Under the pieces are notes generated by a model that had not been told where the DNA came from, made no database searches, and saw only the letters and a list, made by a program, of their open reading frames with translations. The translations under genes were made by a program, and so were the position numbers. DNA of 48,209 nucleotides from a virus. The DNA lies in the IMG/VR virus record IMGVR_UViG_3300028030_000015, positions 1-48,209 of that record; one strand, 5' to 3'. Numbering within the stretch: position 1 is the first letter of the stretch; each line of letters opens with the position of its first letter. This document shows positions 39,596 through 46,961 of this stretch, piece by piece.

Positions 39596-40387
39596 ATGGT
39601 TATGACTATAGGAGCAGATACCCAAATAATCATAGGTGGTCTGTCATCCATTATCACATTGTTTGGTTGGTACATGGCGTACATAATCCGTAGGCCCATG
39701 GTGTTCAGGGTCAAGTTGGGTATCACTTTCATCATCCCGGCTTGTCTTGCTGTCAGTTATTTATGCCCCGTGTTCAATATCTCCAGGGATTATCAGATGA
39801 TGTTGACATATGTATTCATCCTGCTACTGAATATTCTTTACTGGAGAGAGTTAAAGGCCATGGGTACCTCTATCGGGTATCACAAGAGTGTATTGGCAAA
39901 CTTCCTGGATAATATTCCAGATTGTGTATGGATGAAAGACTTGGATGGACGATTCACCTACACGAACAAAGCATTACACGACAAAATTCTACATTCTACG
40001 CCTGAAAACGTATTTGGGAAGACGGGGGAAGAAGTAACAGCTATTAGAGGGGACAGCTTTACTTTTGGGGCTATATGTTGCGACACGAACACCACAGCAA
40101 TGAGAGAGTGTGACTGCCGATTTATGGAGTGTGGGGAAGTAGACGGCAAGTTTATTGCTCTCCAGGTGTATAAGACCCCCATTGTGGCGACAATGCCGGA
40201 CGGAACAAAAAGAATTGTCGGGTCTATCTGCATGGGGCGTGATTTGACCTATGATTGGGAAGATCACGAACTTATCAAATCATTGTGTAACCAGAATAAG
40301 ATAACAGAGGCTTTACAGGCCTTGGATGTGCATATACAGCGGTACTGCAATAACAACGATTGTTGCAGTGCCGGTCTAATAGGATGA
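39596..40387 (+). CDS. Membrane-anchored PAS-domain protein
   Basis: 263 residues starting on the base after the previous stop. Three hydrophobic segments (about 10-30, 38-58, 68-86) precede a PAS-like domain from ~98 to ~230. The domain's opening 'FLDNIPDCVWMKDLDGRFTYTNKALHD' carries the PAS pattern IPDxxWxKDxxGRF-xxxN, and 'GTKRIVGSICMGRDLT' is the usual last strand. Seven Cys lie in or near this domain (GAICCDTNTTAMRECDCRFMEC). No kinase or cyclase output domain follows. A phage-encoded membrane PAS protein between holin-like and endolysin genes is unusual. It may sense redox or ligand and time lysis or superinfection; this is inference. Confidence 0.7.
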   Translation: MVMTIGADTQIIIGGLSSIITLFGWYMAYIIRRPMVFRVKLGITFIIPACLAVSYLCPVFNISRDYQMMLTYVFILLLNILYWRELKAMGTSIGYHKSVLANFLDNIPDCVWMKDLDGRFTYTNKALHDKILHSTPENVFGKTGEEVTAIRGDSFTFGAICCDTNTTAMRECDCRFMECGEVDGKFIALQVYKTPIVATMPDGTKRIVGSICMGRDLTYDWEDHELIKSLCNQNKITEALQALDVHIQRYCNNNDCCSAGLIG

Positions 40388-40401
40388 TAAAGGAGAATAT
40401 G

Positions 40402-40755
40402 ATGAGTGATAAAAAACAAATAAAACCGAGCATTAAAAGTGTAGAAGGGATTGTTCATCTCGGTACTGTGGGCACCGTGTTGGGTCTGGTATGGATTGCT
40501 ATAACGAGTCTCAATTCTCCGGTTGTCCCCGACTTGCCGATAGATGAGCTGTTGAAACAGGCCACCTCAGCACAAGAGATTGTCGCAATTTATAAAGCCC
40601 AAGCTATGCAAGCTGGTGGGTGGAACATGCAATCAATGTTTCATGGCGGTTTTAACATGGGATCAATTATGGGGCTACTCACGTTCCTTTATAAAATCAA
40701 TACAGCTTTTATAGAAAAGCGGACTGAATTAAAGAAGAAGCTGCTCGAAGTCTAA
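40402..40755 (+). CDS. Small membrane protein of the lysis block
   Basis: 117 residues from ATG 40402 (AAAGGAG at 40389-40395; ATG 40399 directly before it also possible). Two hydrophobic stretches flank a Pro/Gln-rich loop: residues ~20-36 (LGTVGTVLGLVWIAITS) and ~82-97 (FNMGSIMGLLTFLYKI). A Lys/Glu-rich C-terminus follows. Could be a second holin/antiholin. No diagnostic motif. Confidence 0.6.
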   Translation: MSDKKQIKPSIKSVEGIVHLGTVGTVLGLVWIAITSLNSPVVPDLPIDELLKQATSAQEIVAIYKAQAMQAGGWNMQSMFHGGFNMGSIMGLLTFLYKINTAFIEKRTELKKKLLEV

Positions 40756-40758
40756 TAA

Positions 40759-41100
40759 GTGTCAGGCACGTTTAGAGAAATCGTATTAAAGCCCTACTTC
40801 TCTGGGCGTTCTCCAGAGTGGCCGAGTGTAAGGAAAAAACATTTATCGTTGTTCCCGTATTGTGCTTGCTGTGGGAAGAAACGACCTTCGTTTTTAATGC
40901 AGGTACATCATATCAAACCCTACCATTTGTACCCATGGCTGGAACTTGATTTTGGTAACCTGCTCACCCTGTGCAATAATCCTCGATGTCATCTTGATAA
41001 GGGGCATTTGGGGTACTGGAGGGCATGGAACCCAGAAGTTATAAGCGATTGTGAAACTTGGCTGGAGAAATACCAAACTAGACCATTGACGAAGAGGTAA
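40759..41100 (+). CDS. HNH endonuclease
   Basis: 113 residues from GTG 40759. HNH core: zinc-binding CxxC (C35, C38), VHHIKP with His50-His51, the Asn67 of FGNLLTLCNN, and C72/C77-H78 as the second zinc pair plus late His. This is a standard phage HNH protein that nicks or cuts DNA, often acting in packaging or as a mobile nuclease. It is placed before the endolysin genes and not beside terminase, as in many phages. Ribosome site is weak. Confidence 0.85.
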   Translation: MSGTFREIVLKPYFSGRSPEWPSVRKKHLSLFPYCACCGKKRPSFLMQVHHIKPYHLYPWLELDFGNLLTLCNNPRCHLDKGHLGYWRAWNPEVISDCETWLEKYQTRPLTKR

Positions 41101-41102
41101 TC

Positions 41103-41552
41103 ATGTCTGACGGATCAATACCTGACCCCTTGATATTCAGGGAATCAAAGCACATACATTATTTTACGAAAGTTAAATATGTGCTGTCCGAAGATGCGTG
41201 GTTTCTTACTCCATTTAGGGGGTACAAAGGCAAGACAGAATTTGTCGAATTGTTTAAGTCCGGCTGGGTGTGCGTGAAAGCTGGCTGGGCATGGGACGGG
41301 GCTTCTGGCCCGACCATAGACACCAAGGCCTCGATGAGAGCTAGTCTTGCCCATGATCTGGGGGCAATGCTTATGAGACAAGAGATCATTCCAAGAGAGC
41401 TTTGGTTTCAGAATGACAGGATGCTTGAAAGGTTGTGCCTAGAAGATGGTATGTGGAGCTGGAGGGCTAGGGCATGGAGAAAATTTCTGTCTCTAGTAAA
41501 AGGGGCATATGGTCGCCCTGAAAAGAAACGAATAGTACATGTAGCACCATGA
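41103..41552 (+). CDS. DUF1353-like protein
   Basis: 149 residues, GAGG upstream. The central 'FKSGWVCVKAGWAWDGASGPTIDTKASMRASLAHD' block is the hallmark of DUF1353, a small phage-borne family of unknown function often near lysis genes. The C-terminal part is a basic helical segment (WSWRARAWRKFLSLVKGAYGR). Stop overlaps next start by four bases. Confidence 0.75.
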   Translation: MSDGSIPDPLIFRESKHIHYFTKVKYVLSEDAWFLTPFRGYKGKTEFVELFKSGWVCVKAGWAWDGASGPTIDTKASMRASLAHDLGAMLMRQEIIPRELWFQNDRMLERLCLEDGMWSWRARAWRKFLSLVKGAYGRPEKKRIVHVAP

Positions 41553-41749
41553 CGAATAATAAAAGAAATTTCGAGATTAGAAGAAACAGCCAGGTTTGTT
41601 CTGGCGAAAGAGCGTGTGGGGAATGCTCCGCTTTTTTGCCTGGAATAAATAATACCGGTGGGCTTCCTCTCACAGAGGCAAATGAAGATGCGGCTGATGA
41701 GGCTATCTTGTTTTGCCCTGTGGGTGCCTTGGAGATAAGAGAGATTTAA
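41549..41749 (+). CDS. Ferredoxin-like mini protein
   Basis: 66 residues, start inside the previous stop (ATGA). It has C17, E20, C23, C26 and C56-Pro57 ('QVCSGERACGECSAF', then 'ILFCPVGALEI'). The C-x2-E-x2-C...CP spacing resembles one-cluster [4Fe-4S] ferredoxins in which an acidic residue takes the place of one Cys, as in Pyrococcus furiosus ferredoxin. A helix rich in Ala/Asp/Glu joins the two halves. Product could hold an iron-sulfur cluster or zinc. The stop shares one base with the endolysin start. No partner redox enzyme is encoded. Confidence 0.6.
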   Translation: MTNNKRNFEIRRNSQVCSGERACGECSAFLPGINNTGGLPLTEANEDAADEAILFCPVGALEIREI

Positions 41750-42132
41750 TGGAATCCCTTGTTGAAAAAATATTCTGGATGACAATAAACTGTTATCACG
41801 AAGCCAGGGGGGAACCTTTTGCCGGTAAAGTCGCTGTCTGCAAAGTGGTTCTCAATCGCACCACCGATGATCGGTGGCCGGATACGGTCAAAGATGTTAT
41901 CTGGCAGAGTAGCCAGTTCAGTTGGACGTTGAACAAAAAGTTGTTCCCTCTAAAAAATTACAATGCGCTTTTGTCCTGCGCTAAAGCTGCATTACGGGCG
42001 TACATGCAATGGATGGTTGGTGGTACCATGTCAGGGGTCAATCACTATCATACAGTAGACGTTCATCCATCGTGGGACAGAGACATGGTATTAATAGACA
42101 GGATCTACAGTCACCTGTTTTTTCGTGGATAG
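41749..42132 (+). CDS. SleB-type cell-wall hydrolase (endolysin)
   Basis: 127 residues from ATG 41749 (TAATG overlap). The family hallmark is 'INCYHEARGEPFAGKVAVCKVVLNRTTDDRWPDTVKDVIWQSSQFSW'. Glu18 in YHEARGE is the expected catalytic residue of the SleB/Hydrolase_2 transglycosylase fold. The C-terminal part (SGVNHYHTVDVHPSWDRD) matches the usual late His-rich end. It lacks a signal peptide, so it needs the holin(s) to reach the wall. It is the final rightward gene before the integrase. Confidence 0.88.
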   Translation: MESLVEKIFWMTINCYHEARGEPFAGKVAVCKVVLNRTTDDRWPDTVKDVIWQSSQFSWTLNKKLFPLKNYNALLSCAKAALRAYMQWMVGGTMSGVNHYHTVDVHPSWDRDMVLIDRIYSHLFFRG

Positions 42133-42436
42133 CTCTATACTTCGTCGCTCTTTTATTAGTGATAATACTCCCCTGTTGGTGCATTATCCTCACCTGTCCC
42201 CGTTTACCATATCACCAATGCAGGCAAGGGGAACATCGTGCGCCATTTGGGGAACTGAAAATTATCTTCCTTGCAACACGGTGTAATTAAATAGATTTTT
42301 ACAAAAGTGCGTAGTATTCCCTATTCAAAAATTGAATTTTCCAACCTGATATGTTACTGTTTTTCTGTTGTTTTGCCTTTTTTGCGTTCCCTCAAATACC
42401 CTCCAATAATGCGCCTAAATGCGACCAGTTTTATAC
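42133..42436. other. Intergenic region facing integrase: attP candidate
   Basis: 304 bases between endolysin and the 3' end of integrase, the usual place for attP. A short perfect dyad TTCAAAAATTGAA (42324-42336) might be a core or arm site. A weak 43-residue frame (GTG 42159 to 42290) has a hydrophobic start ending in three Cys, but no ribosome site. No tRNA 3' end is seen here. Confidence 0.4.
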
Positions 42437-43579
42437 TCAAATAGCCAACGAAAGCAAACCGCCTTTATTCTCCAGATTTCCGGTGCCATCAAGAAGGTTT
42501 CCGTACCTGTTTTTGTCGTCCCTTATCCAGTGGCCATACCTGTCTATCGTGAACGAAATTGAAGAATGCCCAAGCATCCGTGAAACGTATATTGGCGGCA
42601 CTCCCATACTTAAAAGGATACTGGCGTAACTATGTCTGATATTGTGCAGACCTCTTCGCGGCAGCCCCTGCTTTTCAAGAGCACGGTGGAATACCCCTGT
42701 TATGGTGGCATGGGCGTAGAGCCTACTATTTTTTGTCTGAAATATGTATGAACAATTGTGGCCGGCAATCCTCTTTGTTTTCCAGGCAATGTTCAGCTTT
42801 CTTAATTCTGCCACCAGGTCAGGGGTTAGTTCCACCTCCCTGATGCTGCTGGCTGTTTTGGGCTTTTCTGAGACATACTGTTCTTTTGCTGTTCGTCTGA
42901 TTTTTGCAGTATTGTCAGAAAAATTTATGTCGTCCCAGCGCAGGGCCAACCCCTCGCCAATCCGTGCCCCAGTCCTGAATAAAAATAAAAACAGAGGGTA
43001 GTATTTACCATTTTTGAGGCAGTTGAGAACTTGCTGTGACTCTTTTAGGGTTAGCGGCTCTATTTCTCTTCTGTCGGCTGGTAGGTTGAGCTTTTTTGTT
43101 ATTGATGATGCCGGGTTATGCTTTACCAGCTCATCGTCAATGGCGTATCCAAAGATACTTGATATTACTCGCCCTAAGAGCTTTACAGTGTCGCTGCTTT
43201 TCCCTGATCGGTGGTAATCCTTGAGGGCCTGCTTTATCATCGCCCTGGTGACATCCGGGAGCGGCACGTCACGCAGGTTGCGAAGTTCCCTGATCTCCAG
43301 CATGGAGCGATACCTGTTGTATGTACTCACTGCACGGGCAGGAGGTTTTATGTCGTTCTCAAGCCATTGCTCTGCGTACTCGGCAAATGTTGGGCCAGCG
43401 TTCTTTTTTGGAGTGACCAGCCCCAGATCAATGTTGACCAGGGTAGCATTGACCTGGCGAGCCTTTTTTTCGGCAATGGTCCGGCTGGGCATTTTTGTTA
43501 ATTTGCGCCGACCATCCTTGCACACCTGGACGTACCATTTCCCAGAATTACGTGGTTTTTCAACTACAGTTGCCGCCAT
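42437..43579 (-). CDS. int: Phage tyrosine integrase
   Basis: 380 residues, leftward. The N-terminal arm domain (KPRNSGKWYVQVCKDGRRKL) is of the AP2/arm-binding type, and the core-binding helices follow. The catalytic domain shows the Arg in RTGARIGEGLALRW, HNIRH (His-x-x-Arg), LGHSS and the Tyr in TIDRYGHW. All active-site residues needed are present and length is normal. It catalyses site-specific recombination between attP (expected in the adjacent 304-base gap) and a host attB. Confidence 0.95.
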   Translation of the reverse strand: MAATVVEKPRNSGKWYVQVCKDGRRKLTKMPSRTIAEKKARQVNATLVNIDLGLVTPKKNAGPTFAEYAEQWLENDIKPPARAVSTYNRYRSMLEIRELRNLRDVPLPDVTRAMIKQALKDYHRSGKSSDTVKLLGRVISSIFGYAIDDELVKHNPASSITKKLNLPADRREIEPLTLKESQQVLNCLKNGKYYPLFLFLFRTGARIGEGLALRWDDINFSDNTAKIRRTAKEQYVSEKPKTASSIREVELTPDLVAELRKLNIAWKTKRIAGHNCSYIFQTKNSRLYAHATITGVFHRALEKQGLPRRGLHNIRHSYASILLSMGVPPIYVSRMLGHSSISFTIDRYGHWIRDDKNRYGNLLDGTGNLENKGGLLSLAI

Positions 43580-43591
43580 GACGTTATGCCG

Positions 43592-43930
43592 CTATTTTCC
43601 AGGGACGAATTCACCAGTATCCGTGTTTATATATCCACCAGCGGCTTTTTGCATAAAGGTACCGTCATCTCTAATGAGGTTCCCTCCGCCTGCAGGAGTA
43701 TAATGCCTCCCCTGCGCATCCCATTCCATGTGGGATCCACTTCTTTTTGAAGAAGACCTCATCCTACGGGCTTTTGCCTTCATCCTCCTTATTTCTGCAC
43801 ATTTCTCAGCGTCAAGCCTGGACATCTTTTTGCCGCACTTTACATTATCAAGCCGTGACCCTGGCCTGCTCAATGCGCCAACAGGAATAAAAAGGATACA
43901 GGTCGCTATTGCGATAATTGCTATTTTCAT
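43592..43930 (-). CDS. Small exported basic protein
   Basis: 112 residues from the ATG at 43930 (AGGAG upstream); a more distant in-frame ATG at 44023 adds a Lys/Arg-rich leader with no support. Signal peptide MKIAIIAIATCILFIPVGALS is clear. The mature part is Lys/Arg/Gly-rich with a helix of Met/Arg/Lys (AEIRRMKAKARRMRSSSKRSG) and ends in a Gly-rich 'WDAQGRHYTPAGGGNLIRDDGTFM' repeat-like tail. This tail is common in small exported proteins of temperate phages. It is expressed with the integrase, possibly from the lysogen. Confidence 0.7.
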   Translation of the reverse strand: MKIAIIAIATCILFIPVGALSRPGSRLDNVKCGKKMSRLDAEKCAEIRRMKAKARRMRSSSKRSGSHMEWDAQGRHYTPAGGGNLIRDDGTFMQKAAGGYINTDTGEFVPGK

Positions 43931-43979
43931 GGTGTTTCTCCTGTTTCTTGATTTCATTTGATGTGTTACCAGCCTGTCT

Positions 43980-44162
43980 CTATCGCTTGGTTGGCGATAC
44001 TCTGACGAATTTCCCTTGAACAACTTTTCCGCAACGCTTGCAGCCCCATACTTTGTGTCCTTCTAAATTTACAAACCAGAAAGACCACTTGTGCCCCATC
44101 AGCAGGCACACAGCTTTCCCAAATAGTGAGGATAATTTTTTATCAGTGTTAAATCTCCTCAA
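43980..44162 (-). CDS. Small zinc-ribbon protein
   Basis: 60 residues from a TTG at 44162 (AAAGGTG upstream). His24-Lys-Trp and CKRCGK (two Cys in CxxC) with a Lys-rich end suggest a half zinc ribbon; 'LLMGHKWSFWFVNLEGHKVWGCKRCGK' is typical of small phage proteins. ATG 22 residues in is a possible alternative start, which would keep the ribbon. Confidence 0.55.
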   Translation of the reverse strand: MRRFNTDKKLSSLFGKAVCLLMGHKWSFWFVNLEGHKVWGCKRCGKVVQGKFVRVSPTKR

Positions 44163-44317
44163 TATTCACCTTTTAGCAATGGCACAATTCCTATGTTGTT
44201 ACAAGCCAAGGCATCGCCAGGACCTACTCAATACGCTTGCGGGGATAAAGACACAGACAATAACGATTAAAAATATTTTTTCAGAGTAAATGAACGAGTT
44301 ATATCTTTTTAAGAGGT

Positions 44318-44845
44318 TCAATGATGATGCCCTGAATATCTCAGAGCGTCACGAATTAAATAATTATTTTTGTACTTGTCACTGTCTTCACAGAGAATAT
44401 CATCAAATACATTTTTTCCAGGTCTGCTGCAGTATTCATCTACCGCCATACGAACCATAACTTTTTGATAGCAAAGACCAACAGCCTGGCCCAGTAATAA
44501 AACCGCGGCGACCACCACCACTACCCTGATGACCCACTTTCCAAATTTTTCGCCCCACGCTTGGATTTGGTTCTGGTAACCAGAGATAAACCATAATGAT
44601 GCTGAAATGACAGCAAACAGCAGTAGAAATAATATGGTGCGAGGCAGCCCGCCCCCGTAAAACCCCAAGCGGTACAGTTTATGATGAAGCGCAAACACAA
44701 TTACCGGGAAGCTCGAACAGAGAAAGAATGTTACAGAAAATTTTTTTGAGAATATCTTTCCGACGCAAAAAAATAAAAATCGAGAGAAATAATTTTCTAC
44801 CCAAATATATATCTCCTTGAACCCGATAGTATCCCCCTTGGTCAT
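44318..44845 (-). CDS. Membrane protein next to repressor, exclusion candidate
   Basis: 175 residues with GAGG upstream of the ATG at 44845. Three hydrophobic segments: about 36-52, 68-87 and 105-125. The tail after the last segment is soluble with several charged residues and two Cys. It lies directly behind the repressor gene, read in the same direction and 4 bases after its stop, so it is likely made in the lysogen. Small membrane proteins in this place often give superinfection exclusion. The family is not recognised. Confidence 0.6.
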   Translation of the reverse strand: MTKGDTIGFKEIYIWVENYFSRFLFFCVGKIFSKKFSVTFFLCSSFPVIVFALHHKLYRLGFYGGGLPRTILFLLLFAVISASLWFISGYQNQIQAWGEKFGKWVIRVVVVVAAVLLLGQAVGLCYQKVMVRMAVDEYCSRPGKNVFDDILCEDSDKYKNNYLIRDALRYSGHHH

Positions 44846-44849
44846 AATA

Positions 44850-45572
44850 TCACATTACCTCGTGCCCTACCCATATCACCCTGCCAATCAGGGAGAAATT
44901 ATCTGTTTCTACCCGATAAGCAGGGTACATCATGGCGTTTTCGCTTGATGCGATCACCACGTTCCCTTGCCTGGACAATCTTTTTATCTTTATAGTATCG
45001 CCTTCCCGGTATGCGTAGGCCTTGCCGTCAGTTATTTCTCTGCTACTGCGGTCGACAAGAACAACGTCTCCTTCGTAAATAAAAGGCTCCATTGAATTGC
45101 CGGTTACCTCGAACAATGCCATCTGGTCAACCTGGCCACGTTTTGATAAAAAATCGTGTCTGAACATCAAGTTTGATTCTATCATATCTGAAGCATCGAA
45201 TGTCCCGTGCCCTCCTGAAGGCCTTGCCTTGTATTTTGGCACGGAGACAAAACAATCATGATCGATTAGCCCCATCCCCCCTCTTGCCTGGAAAGGCGGA
45301 AGCGTTGCCCCTCTTTGGCCCTCTTCGCTCTGGCCGTCGAGAATGCGCCTGCCAATGGAGAGCATTTCTTCGTAGGTGTACCCAAGGGCGCTTGAAATAC
45401 TGCGGCGCACATCTTCTGTCCCTGGCCTGTCACCGGATACAATTCTGTTTATATAGGGCGGTTCTTTGCCGATCTTACGGGCTATCTCTGCCTGTAAGCC
45501 TCTCTTCCCTTCGCTGATTATGCGGGAAAAAGCGGCGTGAAAGGCCCTCTCTGTTGTCGTTTTCAAACTCAT
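44850..45572 (-). CDS. Repressor, CI/LexA-type with S24 peptidase domain
   Basis: 240 residues. N-terminal HTH_3-type domain (GLQAEIARKIGKEPPYINRIVSGDRPGT, residues ~25-52). The C-terminal S24 self-cleaving domain has GNSMEP (Ser160) and IKIKRL (Lys195 or 197) as the catalytic pair. 'LIDHD' and 'SGGHG' between the domains could include the cleavage site. It represses lytic promoters and is inactivated by RecA or by antirepressor; a P22-type antirepressor gene begins at 47804. The ATG follows a -10 element by 6 bases, so its mRNA is predicted to be leaderless. Confidence 0.92.
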   Translation of the reverse strand: MSLKTTTERAFHAAFSRIISEGKRGLQAEIARKIGKEPPYINRIVSGDRPGTEDVRRSISSALGYTYEEMLSIGRRILDGQSEEGQRGATLPPFQARGGMGLIDHDCFVSVPKYKARPSGGHGTFDASDMIESNLMFRHDFLSKRGQVDQMALFEVTGNSMEPFIYEGDVVLVDRSSREITDGKAYAYREGDTIKIKRLSRQGNVVIASSENAMMYPAYRVETDNFSLIGRVIWVGHEVM

Positions 45573-45578
45573 GCTTCA

Positions 45579-45607
45579 CGTATATTGCCTATTGGTAAAT
45601 AAGTAAA
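45579..45607 (-). promoter_or_regulatory. Repressor promoter (PRM-like), leaderless
   Basis: On the minus strand: -35 TTTACT (45607-45602), 17-base spacer, -10 TATACG (45584-45579). Six bases later is the repressor ATG (45572), so transcription should start at or within a base of the start codon. The operator-like dyad 45585-45598 fills the spacer. Confidence 0.65.
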
Positions 45608-45665
45608 GAAAAATTTTATTGCATTTGCGGAAACTTTTTCTTGACAATTATTTCCCGATGGGCAA
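45585..45665. promoter_or_regulatory. Three operator-like dyads in the repressor/Cro control region
   Basis: TTNCCNATNGGNAA fits twice: TTGCCTATTGGTAA (45585-45598) and TTCCCGATGGGCAA (45652-45665). A degenerate third copy TTGCATTTGCGGAA lies at 45619-45632. Their centres are 34 and 33 bases apart, about three helical turns, as for lambda-type operators. The outer sites sit in the two promoters and the middle one lies between them. Confidence 0.65.
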
Positions 45666-45669
45666 CAAT
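45641..45669 (+). promoter_or_regulatory. Lytic promoter of cro-like gene, leaderless
   Basis: Perfect -35 TTGACA (45641-45646), 17-base spacer, -10 AACAAT (45664-45669). The ATG at 45677 is 8 bases past the -10, so the start of transcription should be at or next to the start codon. No ribosome site is present. The dyad 45652-45665 overlaps spacer and -10, so repressor bound there would block it. Confidence 0.6.
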
Positions 45670-45676
45670 GGGCAAC

Positions 45677-45901
45677 ATGAGAACGGAAACACAGAAACAG
45701 ATAGCGCAATGGTGCGGATTGAGAGAGCCTTTTTTGTCACAGATTTTTAACGGCAGAAAGCGCCCCAGCGCTATGAGAGCCGCTGAATTGGAGGAGATTA
45801 CGGGCGTATCGTTAAGGGATTGGTTGCTCTTGCCGCACGATGAGTTGAAGAGGAAAGTTATTGTTGCCTACAGGGTGCAATGTTTCCAGAAAAAAAAATA
45901 A
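45677..45901 (+). CDS. Cro-like DNA-binding protein
   Basis: 74 residues from ATG 45677; ATG 45668 is an alternative, but the -10 would overlap it. The helix-turn-helix KQIAQWCGLREPFLSQIFNGRKRPS lies at residues 7-31, with the recognition helix REPFLSQIFN. The remainder (RAAELEEITGVSLRDWLLL) is the small helical dimerisation part. Divergent from the repressor with 69 bases of shared operators, it is expected to switch the phage to lytic growth. It could also be called a small Xre-type regulator. Confidence 0.8.
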   Translation: MRTETQKQIAQWCGLREPFLSQIFNGRKRPSAMRAAELEEITGVSLRDWLLLPHDELKRKVIVAYRVQCFQKKK

Positions 45902-45905
45902 TATT

Positions 45906-46157
45906 ATGCCGCACGTCAGCAAAAAACAACTTGAATCCATAGCTCAGACTGTCACCGGTATTGGCTGGGCAGACACCAAGCAAGCGGCTGTTTATCTGTC
46001 ACTCGGATACCAGACTATACGATCTGCAATCAAAGACGGCGAGATCAAGGCGAGCCGGGTTGGTCGCCTGGTGAGGGTTAGATATTCTGATCTTGATGAA
46101 TACATGCTTGCGAGACGGATGAGCGTAAGCCGTGAAATTGATGAGTTATTACCATGA
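45906..46157 (+). CDS. Excisionase-like helix-turn-helix protein
   Basis: 83 residues from ATG 45906 (weak ribosome site; A-rich leader). 'WADTKQAAVYLSLGYQTIRSAIKDGEIKASRVGRLVRVRYSDLDEYM' is a MerR/excisionase (HTH_17) domain: winged helix with a wing at GRLVRVR. Such proteins bend DNA at attP to favour excision, or act as regulators. It starts 5 bases after the cro-like gene, so it is made early in lytic growth. Stop overlaps next start by ATGA. Confidence 0.75.
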   Translation: MPHVSKKQLESIAQTVTGIGWADTKQAAVYLSLGYQTIRSAIKDGEIKASRVGRLVRVRYSDLDEYMLARRMSVSREIDELLP

Positions 46158-46339
46158 GTAAAGGGAAAAACAACCAGCAGCTATTAAATGTTTTAGCTGG
46201 CATATTTTTTATAACCACGACCGGCTGCTGCTGGTGGCTGTTTCTGCAGGCACTCGATATGAAGGCGGCAAGGTCTTTTGAGCATAACCTTTCAACATGC
46301 AGCGCGGTTTGCCAGGATGCCGGCATGGTGGAAAAATGA
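46154..46339 (+). CDS. Single-pass membrane protein
   Basis: 61 residues, starting in the previous stop. One hydrophobic segment (LLNVLAGIFFITTTGCCWWLFLQAL, residues ~10-34) with a basic N-terminus and a soluble C-terminus containing two Cys. Function unknown. Coupled to the early operon by the four-base overlap. Confidence 0.6.
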   Translation: MSKGKNNQQLLNVLAGIFFITTTGCCWWLFLQALDMKAARSFEHNLSTCSAVCQDAGMVEK

Positions 46340-46427
46340 CCTCCTTGAAAGATATAGGTTGCCGTGTCCTTAATAATTTTGGCAACACGGCCTTGCGTAG
46401 CACAGGGAAAAAACTGGGGGCGTTATC

Positions 46428-46961
46428 ATGCCGGACTTAATTACACCAACCATGTCGCAGGGTGACAGGGTAAAGACCCTTGTTGACCTGTACGGGAAAT
46501 ATAAAAACAAAAAGAAGGTTACCATGGGAAAAACAGGAATATGCGGCGTTTGTGGAGAAGAGCGGACTGTAACTACATCAAAGAACAAACTCTGTTGTTC
46601 GGTCTGCAAGATTATCAGGGGCGCAGCCAAAAACAAACCCGAGATCGTTGTTGATCAGCTTCGGGAGTGGCACGGAGACAAGTACCTTATCTGCACGGAC
46701 AAGGGCCCCGATACGGATGAAGCTAAGACGCTCGTTGAGAGTATGACCTTGCAAATTGAAGATCTCTCAACGGCCAACGATGATCTGGCAAAACAGGTTA
46801 TGGAACTTGAGCAACAACTTGAACTGTACGAGAAGGGCGGGGACAGCGGAAACACCGGCGACAAGGGTGAAACTGTTCAGATTTTATCGCTTGATAAGCT
46901 GATTTTAAACCCCGATCTGTTGAAGGCTGTGAACGTGCTTGCCGGGGAGATATCACAGTGA
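46428..46961 (+). CDS. Zinc-ribbon/coiled-coil early protein
   Basis: 177 residues with GGGGG upstream of ATG 46428; ATG 46452 is a possible alternative. It has a zinc ribbon with two CxxC-like pairs (CGVCGEER and CCSVCK, residues ~39-62). A central region (PEIVVDQLREWHGDKYLIC) and a coiled coil (MTLQIEDLSTANDDLAKQVMELEQQLELYEK) follow. The arrangement suggests a DNA-linked or scaffold function in early growth. No family is assigned. Confidence 0.65.
   Translation: MPDLITPTMSQGDRVKTLVDLYGKYKNKKKVTMGKTGICGVCGEERTVTTSKNKLCCSVCKIIRGAAKNKPEIVVDQLREWHGDKYLICTDKGPDTDEAKTLVESMTLQIEDLSTANDDLAKQVMELEQQLELYEKGGDSGNTGDKGETVQILSLDKLILNPDLLKAVNVLAGEISQ

Noticed and set aside
42616-42621. Other GGATAC occurrences (for example here and near 46018)
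   Set aside because: They lie inside coding sequence, with no following hairpin plus T run, so they are not further leader modules.
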